Below are positions 54,201 to 64,000 of a stretch of DNA of 64,000 nucleotides, piece after piece. A program made the translations under genes and the position numbers. Origin of the DNA: Ypsolopha sequella (lineage: Eukaryota; Arthropoda; Insecta; Lepidoptera; Ypsolophidae); NCBI GenBank assembly GCA_934047225.1, contig OW203986.1, positions 11,845,221 to 11,909,220 of the forward strand, written 5' to 3'. The notes under the pieces were generated by a model. The model was not told the DNA's origin. It did not search any database and saw only the letters and a list, made by a program, of their open reading frames with translations. How positions within the stretch are numbered: position 1 is the stretch's first letter; the number at the start of each line of letters is the position of its first letter.

Positions 54201-54505
54201 ATACATTATTGCAGTTATGACTAAAGGAACCTCCACACCCAATTTGATCTCAAATCTTTTTTCGCCGAAGCCGATATTCATTTACTGCCAGTGTATTGAA
54301 TACCAATTTTGGTGTGATATCATTGATTTTTGTAAAGTTGTATATACTTATACGTATTTTAATAGCCTTTTACCCATAACTCGTGCCCTGAGAGTCCCGT
54401 ACATAGGTGCCGTTTAAAACACGAATTATATTTCACATGCAGTTATAACCACCAAAATAACTTGACACTTCAAAAGATCTAATTTAATGAATGTGGCTAT
54501 AGGAA

Positions 54506-54705
54506 CTCTTCAACGAATAACAGCAGACTTCTCGAGTTTGGGCTTATTTGATCAGTCTCTATGAATACTTCTTTTAAAACGTGGTGACTAGGGTCTGAAG
54601 ATAGGACTCGAAGGTATATATGAGAACAAAAATACTTATCAAGACCGATCAAATAGTCCAAACTCGAGGGGTCTGATATTGTTCGTTGAGGAGTTCAAGA
54701 ATAAG
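54506..54705. repeat. imperfect inverted repeat
   Basis: GAACTCTTCAACGAATAACA and CTCGAGTTTGGGCTATTTGATC-like sequence on the left are mirrored by TGTTCGTTGAGGAGTTC and CAAACTCGAG on the right. Confidence 0.5.
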
Positions 54706-56627
54706 AATATATTTATTCATAAACATGGGTAATAACAGGAATACATTGGATCTTATTAAATAAAAAAGGAACTCTATGTTTTGCCTTTCGGCGTATGAAT
54801 TAATTAATTATACATCTATAATTTATTTAAAAATTATTACAATACAATCAACAAAAATTAAATTAAAAATGCAGAACAGAAAAAAGAAATATTAAAGAAA
54901 TCAAATAGACATGTCTTTCAAAAAGTCATTTATACTATAATATTTTTTTTTTACCAGTAATAATTAAGTTTACTTTTAAATAAACTATTGCGTATGTCCA
55001 TTTGGTAGATTATTATAAATTATTGGAGCCATACACAAAACATTGTTCCTCTGAAGCTGTGTGTTACGTTGATCATATACCAAGTATTACGTACTTTACT
55101 ATTACTTACTTACTTTGATGCATAAGAAGTTTGTGATGTTATTGGGAACGTTGGAATTTTAAATGACTTTCGGTTATGAATTTGATAAAAAAAAAATGCT
55201 CTTTCTACTTTAAGACCACGGGGATCCACAGGCAAAGCGAATTATAGATGGCGCTAGCATAGGTGCGACCAATAAATACTAAGGTCCAGCTGTGTCAAAC
55301 TTTGTTGTTGTGTGTGTTCCGGATTTGCTACTGTTTTTCTCCAATATCTCGCTCTTTTACTTCCTCTTATCACCTGTACTCCAATATGTTATATATTTGT
55401 TATTGGTATTAATTTTTAATACCTATGGGGTATTTTAGTATAAAATTTATTCCACCATTAAAGCAACCTGGTGCGGCACACAAAGGCATAATTCGAAGAA
55501 ATTCATCAAAAATCCAAAAAAACTACGCAAAAACCATCACAATGTACTGAAATGACAGATTTTCATGGCCGGATCGACGATGCGCCATCTACAGGGATAA
55601 TTTGGCAGTGTGGATCTCCATTACATTAGGGTAGAAGTTACTTTTTTAACTTTTTACGAACGTAAGGTGTTAAGTTATATTCAGATTCGAAAAGGACCTA
55701 ATAAGTAAGGGTTAATTGGTATTTGTTCAGACCCCATCATCAGACCCTGGTCACCATATTTTACAAAAATAGTTCAATATACACTTATATCGTAAAATCC
55801 TGATTATGAACTCAAAAATAGTGCATAATCACATATTTTTTTTTTACAAATGTCAGAAAAATATAACAGAAAAATAATGTACAGAAAAATATTAAATTTC
55901 ATAACAAAACTTTAAATATTTTTTCTGCTATAACAGTAGTTTATGAAACTGGCACATAAAGAGGTAATTAAAACAGGAGTGTGAGTTACGGCTCGTTTTT
56001 TAATAGTATACACGAGTGTTTTAATACCTTTGTTTTTTAGTTTATTTTTTCATAGTTAAATTTACTTACATTTTTAAGAATTTAAAGCCATCCGACTAAA
56101 ATGCGCGGTATGGCGAGATTGCAAACTTTATGCTAAGTTATGTAAGTTATGCTAAGTTATACCTAGTTATGTGTAGTTTCATATACTACTTTATCTACAT
56201 CACTCATGCAATAGGCTGTTACGTAGTTGTTTCCAGTCCAAAAATTATTAATAACATCAAAGCCATTTTTGATTTTGTCAAAATGTCAGCTGCCGTCTGC
56301 TATTTTAGACCAAAATTAAACTTTTACCCGACAAAACAAAGTAAAATTTCTTCGTAAACCATGGCACCAACTAACCAGACTAGTAAGTCCACCGGCCTCA
56401 CCATATACAATAAATGGCCGAAAATAAATTGAAATTTATCCTCCTAACTTCTAAACTCGAGTCGGGCGGGTATTGTTTTGTACGTGTAGGCAATTTCATA
56501 TAAAACCTAAGTTGGTCTTATACTTTTAACTTAATTAGACTTTTAGATACATAGAGATTAATATATCGTAAGTATCAACTTAAGTTGGTCTACATAAATG
56601 CAAGTGGAATTATTAATCATCTTTTTA

Positions 56628-56962
56628 GGGTTCCATACCCGTATTGTGTGGTGGTACGGAACCCTTTGTGCGTGTTGGAATGTACAAAAGCAAATCAATA
56701 TCATTTCAACACTATATTCTGTCTCTTTCTTACTTGTTAATATTTGTTTTTATGAACAAGCCACTTCAACCACTTGACTAAAAGTCCCTTGGATAGTTTC
56801 TCATTACTGCCTGCGCCTTCAGCGAGCTATACGTGACACACCTTTCCTGATGAAATAACGATGAACAAATAGTATATTATTTGGATCGTTAAACTCTGCT
56901 TTTTACTGGAATACCTATATCCTAACAGTGCGCGAGTCCTACTCGCACTTTACCGGTTTTTA
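56628..56962. repeat. diverged GGTTCCGT-type repeat
   Basis: AGGGTTCCATACCCG and GGTACGGAACCCTTTG at one end, GCGAGTCCTACTCGCACTTT at the other; an internally different relative of 1151-1924. Confidence 0.45.
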
Positions 56963-57084
56963 AATAATATCATTATATGCCAGTCTCATAGACTACTTTT
57001 ATGTATTATTTTAGGTATTATGTTGATTTTTCTTCTTCACTTCTTCAGTTGTGAAGTCGTGCACTATTTTTTTTATACTACATT

Positions 57085-57236
57085 GGTGTCAATTCGGTGT
57101 TACCTTGGTGTTACATATTTGATAGGACTATACTGTCCTTGTCTTTTCGATACAGAAGGAAAAAGACAGTACGCTTAAATGAAGTTTAGTCCTGTCAAAT
57201 AAGTTAAAATGTCTGAAACCGAATCGACACAAATAT
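57085..57236. mobile_element. MITE with TGTCGATTCGG termini, next to a P450 exon
   Basis: TTGGTGTCAATTCGGTG and ACCGAATCGACACAAA are inverted ends, as in 24905-25018. A GACAG/CTGTC pair lies inside. It ends 31 bp before the P450 exon at 57268, so it sits where a branch point or polypyrimidine tract would be. Confidence 0.6.
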
Positions 57237-57267
57237 AGCTGCGACATCCACATAAATATTTTTGCAG

Positions 57268-60200
57268 GCGCTTGTTTCCGGCACAAAATATAATAGCAAG
57301 GGATTTTTCTATGGATTCTTAGAAGGTTGGCTGGGTGAGGGACTTCTACTTAGCCACGGTAATATCCTTTATTGTAGTGTGAACTCATGAAAATACTTTG
57401 ATAAAACCCGAATGTACGAGCCTATAGATACTCTAAGATACTCTATAGATTAAGGCCAATTTAAATTATAGGTAGAGCCGTCAGAAGGATTTAACAAAAT
57501 TCCGAAACTAAACTCGAAGTTTATAAAAAGTTTTTAATTATTGAAATAGGACCTATACAAGCGTGAGAAAATCCTGAATCTCGGACTGCATACTGGTCGG
57601 ACCTGTCGGACTAATTGCTTCGCCCGTGAAGTTTATCTTGTCCAGCGTCTTTATCGATCTTTATCGATATGATCATGAATGGTTTTATGCAAGTATATTT
57701 TGGAGTAGATAAAATATATTATTACATAAAGAAGACTAGCTTTATGGAAAACGTATGTTATAAAATAACAACTTTATAATATAACTAATCACTAACCGAG
57801 TCTCCAAAATGAATTTGGGCGGTTGATTAAATTTCACCTTGTAGGCCGAAAAATTCTTAGGTAAATTAGGAATTATCTTGAATTTTAAATATAAAAGCAA
57901 TTTATCTCAGAAATAAGGAAGGTTTTCTTAAATCATGTTTTTTTATTGTATGAGTTATGATAATATGACCGATTTAGCCACCTTCCACTGAGGTTTGGTT
58001 TGAGGTACGCATTTTCCGCGGTTACATAATATTTTTTTAATTCAATACATATGTTCTTCTAAGCTTAGTGCGCTTGTGCACTGCTCCGATCTGATATCGG
58101 AGCCTTCTATTCATGTCATTATATGATACGGCGTTCTTCATCCGATATCGGATTGGAGCAGTGTACAAGCGTACATTTTCTAAATGTTCCTTAACCGTTA
58201 TCAATTTGAGTGCAGGGCAAAAATGGTTTAATCGGAGAAAAATGCTTACACCGACTTTCCACTTCAACATATTGCAACATTTCAACACGATTATTGACGA
58301 TAACTGCTGGAAGTTAGTTGAGAAACTGGAGCCGGAGGTGGATAAACAGAAAACGGATATATCTGCTTTTATTGGTGACTTCACACTAAACTCTATATCT
58401 GGTAAGTTCCAGATGTTGCTTAATCAAACTATACAACAAAGTAACAGCCAGCAATATTGAACTATTTTCTTGTTAGCTTTTCGGCATAATCAGGATGTAG
58501 ACGTTGGTTGGTTCGAAAGTACGGGAGTTTGATGTAGTTCGAAATTGGATTGTCGTAGAGAAAAATACAACGAAATTTATGTATGGCGGTCGCTCCAATA
58601 CGTTCCGCGATCTTCTAGCCCAACATACCGGCTCACTTCTGTGCTGAAGGATTTTTGGGATATTTAATTCACTACAGTGTACTTTCGAACTAACGATCAT
58701 CGGCATTTCGAGCTTCGAAGTACTGTCACAGTTCTGTGGTACTGTAGTGGAGTCTAATTAGGCGTAGCGTGACTTGGCGAGTGTGTAACAATTCATCAAG
58801 TGCGAAGCGTTGAAATTATCTTAAATTCATAATTTTAATTTACATTTACAGAGACTGCAATGGGCACAAAGCTAGATGAAGAAACTTCTGGCTTTGGGAG
58901 ACAATACAAGGAGGCCATCCACGAAATGGGGCAATGCTTTGTATACAGAGCGCAACGATTCTGGATGTTTCCAAATCTCATCTACCAACTGACGCCCAGT
59001 GGAAGAAAGGAGATGAAAATTTTAAATTTCCTGAGTTCTTTTCGTGATAATGTGATCGATAAAAGGAGAGAATCTATCGATATTCAAGATCCATACGATA
59101 TTGAATATAATTATGCTCTAAAGGGCAAGAGAAAACTAGCAATGTTGGATCTATTGTTGCAGCAAGAAAGAAAGGGAAATATTGATGCTAAAGGAATTGG
59201 AGAAGAAGTAGATACATTCATATTTGAAGGACATGACACAACATCATCAGCTTTACAGATGATCTTCATGTTATTAGCTAACAATGAAGATGCTCAGGTA
59301 GAATCTATATCATAAAATAAATTAATGTTAGTCACCAAGTAAGATGGTGGTACCTCCACAGTCGAGCCCGGCATCAGCTCTACCATCTTAATTGGAAACC
59401 CCCTCGAAGTAATTCGGGGGAGAGTAAGTGGACAGCTCACAGGCAAAAAACCAGGAGGCCCACCATGCCTGGGACCGATGGATGGCGGTATATCCATCCC
59501 TAATAGCTGGGCCTTATATGGGCGAGGGTTCCGGCACCGCGCTGACCAACCCGCCTGCCCAGCGTGTGTGAGTATGGGCAATTCTTCCAGGATGACCGCC
59601 AGGAGTGGCGAAGTCCTGGAAAGGCTTATGTCCAGCAGTGGACGAACTAGGCTGATTGATGGATGGATAGTCAGCAAACGATATCATCAGCCACTATTAA
59701 TGTGTTACAATTGTTTTAGGAAAAAGTAGTTAGAGAATGTCAAGAGATTTTTGGCTCTTCACAAAGATCGCCAACCCATACTGATTTAGGAAATATGAAA
59801 TATCTGGGCTGTTGCATTAAAGAGGGACTAAGATTGTACCCACCAGTGGCCCATATATCGAGGACCATACTACAACCTCTGAAGTTAAGTATGTGTTTAT
59901 TTTGACATAAAAATGAGTTCTTTAAGGTTAAACGTCAGTCGCTTAGCACAAAGTGCATAACTTAACTTTGTATTTCTTGTTCAGAAGTTAAAAGTTAAAA
60001 AACATTTTGGTATGTGGCAGTTAATGCCAACAGTTCAGTACGAGTATTATTGAGGTCTATAAAGCATGAATTTGAAATTGAATGCACAATTAGTCATGAT
60101 CTGGTAAAAACAAAGTTAAAACAGCATTTTAAGTTGGTTTGGACCAGATCATGACTAACTATGCATTAAATTACAAACTCATGCTTTATAAACCTCACTC

Positions 60201-62459
60201 ATACTAAATTATTGGTGTTAACTGCCACATACCAAAATGTTTTTCCATTTTTAACTTCTAAACAAGAAATACAAAGTTAAGTTATGCACTTTTTTGCCAA
60301 GCGACTGACGTTTAACCTTAAAAGTTAAAATTAGTAAAGGAGGCGCTGAATAAAGAAACTTGTCATTTTGTTATGGAAATGTGCTTCTCTGTTATTTAAA
60401 TGTAGGTACTTTCAGTTACTTACGTCAACGTCTGGCTAGCTACAGCCATAGATAAATAAATTTAATCTATGCTACAGCTGTTGCATTTACCTAGAACGGG
60501 TCCAGTCTAAGTCTGATGAAAGTAACAAGTAAACGGTCTGTTACTTCAAATGTAGTATATTTGATGAGAGTACAGCAACACATAAAATAATCAGCCTTGT
60601 CATTATCACGTGCATGAAGTCCCCCGTCTTGCAAGTTCACATAGATTTGGCCCAGAGAAAGTGAAGCGTGAGTGAAGAGGCTGATTCTTTTCTGTGTTGT
60701 TGTATACTCATCAAATATACTGCATTTGAAATTACAGACCGTTTACACGTTGCTTTCATGCCGCCCCATCTAACGATATACGGCGTAGCTTTCTTCTTTT
60801 TATGGCAATAATGTTAGGTTGCCTTTTAATATCATCTATCATAACTTGGAGTACATAACAATGTATCTGGGTCTAGGGGTCCAAACTGTGATCCACAGTA
60901 ACATTTTTTATTGCCGGACACGCTTTTGTAAATTTTTGAACACGCACTGAAAATCGTGTTTTGTGGATCGTAAATGGACTTCTGTACTGGTAGGTTCAAA
61001 CGGTCTAAAAGCCGACTTCTGAACTGGTAGACTCAGCGCACCCCAACTCTATACATTCTTGTTTTACTGTACATAGAGTGTATATAAAAAGCCAGAGGCG
61101 CGGAGGGAGGGCAGCCCCCGCCCCCGGTAATAAAGTACAGGCAATCGTGCGAGCCGTAGCGGCTCTAGCTGGTCGCGCCAAAGTTGCGGAGGTGAGCATG
61201 GGTGCCTGCACTTTGTTACGCAAGGCCGAAGGGGCTGAACATTCCGAAGCACCGGAGCCGATCCAGAAGTGAATTTGTGTCAAAAAAAGGAACTTCTGTA
61301 CTGATAGGTTCAAATGGTCCAAAAATCAACACCTGTTCTGGTAGGTTGAAATGGTTCAAATGTCGACTCTGCAAACTTAACTTAAATTAGTGTGAAAACC
61401 AAATCAATATCTGTTTTATACCTATACTTTGAAGTTATTTTCATACGATTTTTGAAATATAAAGTAAAAACCACGCGCCTCCGGCAATAAAAAGTTGTAC
61501 AAAGGGTTCCTCCCCCTTCCCCCGCTTCTCTCCCACTTCCCTCCCCATAATTCAGTAACAATCTTACATTTTGAGGTTATTTCCAAATTCGATAAAAAAA
61601 ACCACGCACGAAAAAAAAATGGCAAGAAAAAATTACATAGGGGCTTTCTCCCCTCCCTCCATCCACCCCTCACCCTCTCTCCATAAATCAGGTATATGAT
61701 ATCAAGAAATTAACCATAATGTTTGCTAACGTAAGTAGGTTTACAGTAGAGCCACTGAGTGATGGCGCCTATGACGTTTAAATGCCTACAAAGCATCGTA
61801 ATTATTTATAAGCAAGTGTGAATTAAAAAATGTAATACTTCATTGTTGATAGTGGTGTACTACTTGTTTCGGTTATTATTTTTCGATTTGAATGTTGCTT
61901 TATTGTGCAATAGAATTCGTATAGAAACAAAGATTTTTTTTAAAAATTTCTCATTTTTTATAGGTCGTGTTTGAGGTCGCCAAGTTACGCAATACTATTT
62001 AATTAAAAACAAAACAATGACGAAGTTAAACTAAACGAAAATAAATGATAGTAAAATACTTTTTTCGATTTAGATATTTAAACATATCTTGGGGGCCCCG
62101 AGGCACTACACCGCATAGCCCTCCGATAGCTACGTCACTGGTTTTGGCACATTTTCCTTTTGTATTATTTTTAACCGAAATTTGAAATGTACCTCATCAC
62201 TAAATGCAGCTGTCATAAGTGCCATCACTCAGTGGCCCTACTTTAGTAATTTTCGGTAACATTAATCTTCTTTGGTTTTTAGAGGAGTACGAAGTGCCAA
62301 CTGGCACTGACTGCATCATATTGTTATACGATCTGCATCGTCGAAGTGACCAGTTCATTGAGCCTTTGGAATTCCGACCTGAAAGGTTCCTGAGCGAAAC
62401 ACCCACTTGGCATCCCTATGCTTACATACCCTTTAGTGCTGGACCGCGAAACTGCATAG
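57268..62459 (+). CDS. CYP4-family cytochrome P450, partial
   Basis: A heme monooxygenase, normally in the ER membrane; substrate unknown (fatty acids, hormones or xenobiotics in the family). Five exons join in phase: 57268-57358, 58216-58401, 58852-59297, 59720-59888 and 62283-62459. They read GFLEGWLGEGLLLSHGQKW, RRKMLTPTFHF (C-helix region), the CYP4-type I helix EEVDTFIFEGHDTTSS, the K-helix KEGLRLYPP with ExxR, the PERF motif in EFRPERFLSE, and the heme loop FSAGPRNCIG, where the Cys ligand is present. The membrane anchor and Pro-rich region (about 90 residues) and the last 40 or so residues after CIG were not found; the latter should lie beyond 64000. All visible motifs are intact, with no stops, so it looks functional. 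Confidence 0.93.
58070..58173. mobile_element. small foldback MITE before a P450 exon
   Basis: GCGCTTGTGCACTGCTCCGAT on the left and its imperfect mirror (GGAGCAGTGTACAAGCG) on the right, with GATATCGGA / TCCGATATC inside. It ends about 43 bp before the exon at 58216. Confidence 0.6.
58852..59297 (+). CDS. P450 exon with I helix
   Basis: Starts after TTTACAG, completing S-E across the join (LNSISETAMGT), and ends at GCTCAG|GTAGAA. EEVDTFIFEGHDTT near its end is the diagnostic CYP4 form of the oxygen-activation helix. Confidence 0.94.
59335..59667 (+). mobile_element. SINE/short LINE copy 3, with 5' inversion
   Basis: Flanked by TAGTCA (59329-59334 and 59668-59673). The first 55 or so bases are the reverse complement of the family's 5' end (CTCCACAGTCGAGCCCGGC), joined near CCATCTTA to the rest in forward sense. 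This is the twin-priming rearrangement typical of LINE machinery. A block present in copies 1 and 2 (about 20 bp after TTATATGG) is also missing. It ends 52 bp before the next P450 exon. Confidence 0.8.
59720..59888 (+). CDS. P450 exon with K helix
   Basis: EKVVRECQEIFGSS ... CCIKEGLRLYPPVAHISRT; the Glu and Arg of ExxR are present. The donor is AA|GTATGTG after CTGAAGTTA; it gives phase 1, which matches the AG|GAG start at 62283. Confidence 0.92.
59922..60321. mobile_element. 400-bp TTAA-flanked foldback in a P450 intron
   Basis: TTAAGGTTAAACGTCAGTCG at 59922 and its mirror ending TTAACCTTAA at 60321. The arms are about 190 bp and 85-90% complementary (CTAACTATGCATTAAATT, AAAGTTAAGTTATGCACTT and others). 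Half copies are at 31271-31398 and 40425-40660. A third TTAA-target family in the window, 33 bp downstream of an exon. Confidence 0.75.
61430..61690 (+). repeat. tandem duplication of about 125 bp, pyrimidine-rich
   Basis: Both halves run from TTGAAGTTATTTTCATACG / TTGAGGTTATTTCCAAATTC through AAACCACGC to TCCCCC/TCCCCT-rich sequence. The open frames here are low-complexity artefacts. Confidence 0.6.
62283..62459 (+). CDS. P450 exon with PERF and heme loop
   Basis: KEYEVPTGTDC across the join, then RRSDQFIEPLEFRPERFLSE and YIPFSAGPRNCIG. It ends in phase 1 at ATAG|GTAAAA, within the heme loop. Confidence 0.93.
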
Positions 62460-62467
62460 GTAAAATA

Positions 62468-62726
62468 TACAAGGTGACTTTTTGATCATCGTCCAAATTC
62501 ATATTTGATAAGTGATCAGTATCTTGGATCAATAACAATTTTTGTGAAATTCGTATAATGAAATTTTGGCTTCCCATAGAAATTCACTTCCAGTCCCGAG
62601 TGAATCACTATGGGGAGTCGAAATTTCATTTTACGAATTTCACAAAAACTGTTATTGATCCATGATACTGATCACTTACCAAGCCACCAGTATGAATTTG
62701 GACGATGATCAAAAAGTCACCTTGTA
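62468..62726. mobile_element. 259-bp mariner-type MITE 8 bp into a P450 intron
   Basis: TIR TACAAGGTGACTTTTTGATC and its complement ending CACCTTGTA are flanked by TA on both sides (62466-62467, 62727-62728). The arms, about 115 bp each, fold on each other. It starts at base 9 of the intron and leaves the donor GTAAAATA intact. Confidence 0.8.
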
Positions 62727-63507
62727 TACTCGTATAATATACATGAACCTCATTATGAGCCATATTATGAGGTCATTAACTATGAAATTGCCGTTTTCTC
62801 TAGAGAATTTGAAGGAAATTCAATTTTCAGTACATACAAACATTATTGCATTTTTTTAGGAATAACAAATCAAAATCATGAAATTTCTTTTGTGTATGAA
62901 TGAGAAAACATTAAGCTAACAGCAACATTAATTTTATTTTTGAAAAGTAACAGCTGTAAGAAATTATGACGAATCTTATCATGGAAATGGAAGGCATTTA
63001 AATTGAATTTTTATAAACAAACTGAAAATAAAAACAAAATTTAATACCTACATGTAAAACCTTGAAATTAACTTTCAAACAAAAAACTAATAATTGAAAT
63101 AGCTATTGAATTACAGGAATTATGAATCTGTAAGAAAAATTCGGCAATTTTATATGTTAAGACTTATTGTATATATTTTTTAAACTATTTTTGTGAACTC
63201 ATTAGGGCTGGGCCGATTGCCTTTGAAGATTTTTTTTGCACAAAAATTTACTTCATAACTTGATGGGGAATAAATAAAAAAAATTACGTCATTTATGTCC
63301 TTGAAAATGTGTGTGTTTTGTCTATCTAATCAAATCTGTATACTAACCCGAGCGACGTAATATTTTAGTCACTTATTTATTCCCCTAGAATGTGCAAAAA
63401 CTCAATTAATATTTTAAATATTATTTTAAAATAATTATTTTAATAATTTTACAATATAGCACTCCAAGAAAATATGAAAAAAGACATGACGTAATTCATT
63501 ACGAAAA
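62727..63507. other. P450 intron sequence, last exon not seen
   Basis: AT-rich; no frame with the conserved FA.LE.K helix that should follow the heme loop could be found. Confidence 0.45.
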
Positions 63508-64000
63508 AAAAACCGGCCAAGTGCGAGGCAGACTCGCATACCTAGGGTTCCGTGTTGTATTTTTTTTTATATTTTTTTATTTTATATTACTTCTTTTTTT
63601 ATATTTCTCATTTGTGCTTTACTTTTTTTGAATCGCTATGGTTTTCCTGTAATTGGCCAGTTATGTACTAGGTATAACCGTCATTTTTTTCATATCTTTC
63701 GGTCAACCAGTTTCGGAGATAAGGGTGGGGGGATATACATATTTTTATGGTTTTTCAAAGATTTCGAGAAATCAGTGCCAGTAAATGTAGTAAAAGTATA
63801 TATTTTTACAATTAACTTTTTAATATCTACAATTTGATATCCATTTTGTATTTTTAGGATAATATTTTTTATTATTCTCAACTTTGTTTTGGAAATATTT
63901 CGAACAATTTCAAACTTTTCATTTTTTTTCACCCTAATATGTGAGCAAATTAAATCTATTTTTGTGCTAAATTTCATGTCTTTATCATTAACGGTGCGAT
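63508..64000 (+). repeat. GGTTCCGT-type repeat running off the window
   Basis: AAGTGCGAGGCAGACTCGC and CTAGGGTTCCGTG, then the GGAGATAAGGGTGGGG and ATTTCATGTCTTTATCATT blocks of the 1151-1924 repeat. Cut by the window end. Confidence 0.6.

Larger units (their letters stand above)
52301..57084. other. stretch between two genes; P450 N-terminus not found
   Basis: This is where the first exon(s) of the P450 should lie. A plus frame at 52570-52640 (LRRSNRNKLL ... APPR) weakly recalls a P450 membrane-anchor/proline region but has no splice-compatible continuation. The rest is AT-rich with the foldbacks listed separately. Confidence 0.3.

Noticed and set aside
53886..54417. Facing open frames on both strands
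   Set aside because: They are produced by an inverted repeat (arms about 53998-54079 and 54115-54200), not by genes.
61064..61322. Arg/Ala-rich open frames near 61.1-61.3 kb
   Set aside because: A GC-richer repeat patch without splice sites or codon pattern; frames exist on both strands alike.

Overview
The window is eukaryotic, AT-rich and full of short repeats, and it reads as a moth or butterfly (Lepidoptera). The evidence is insect-type split genes with short exons and long introns, a Yorkie gene, an insect beta-glucosidase/myrosinase-like gene, a CYP4 cytochrome P450, and many small palindromic elements of kinds common in lepidopteran genomes. Four protein genes are supported by exons whose splice sites and phases fit together. 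Everything else is repeats, broken retroelements or sequence I could not assign.

Layout. 1-8.5 kb: repeats only, probably intron or upstream sequence of the next gene. 8.5-18.0 kb, plus strand: the 3' five coding exons of yorkie (end of WW1, WW2, coiled coil, activation domain, C-terminal TWL), then a 3' UTR of about 2.3 kb ending near 20.35 kb. 20.8-23.7 kb: foldback and TTAA-flanked elements. 45.8-23.8 kb, minus strand: a complete eight-exon family 1 glycosyl hydrolase of 533 residues with a signal peptide and both catalytic glutamates. Its second intron (30.1-42.7 kb) is packed with LINE, SINE, Penelope-like and foldback sequence. 52.3-46.2 kb, minus strand: a three-exon gene for an unrecognised 189-residue membrane protein, ending about 400 bp upstream of the hydrolase start. 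57.3-62.5 kb, plus strand: five exons of a CYP4 P450 that stops inside the heme-binding loop. Its first exon(s) and last exon were not found.

The four genes have no evident joint pathway. The hydrolase and the P450 are both typical of insect gut and detoxification, but adjacency is the only link visible here. Yorkie is the transcriptional co-activator of the Hippo growth pathway.

The most unusual material is in the repeats: (i) three unrelated foldback elements (20.9, 29.0 and 42.0 kb) that carry, in both arms, a motif resembling the hammerhead-ribozyme core known from Penelope-like elements; (ii) a 198-bp hairpin element with a tRNA-like core carrying A-box and B-box sequences; (iii) a tandemly copied piece of the yorkie WW1 exon, one copy of which has become a 93-nt, splice-flanked, frame-preserving candidate exon; (iv) two TTAA-target families joined end to end at one shared TTAA, at two separate places; and (v) a P450 whose visible exons nearly all have transposable elements within tens of bases.
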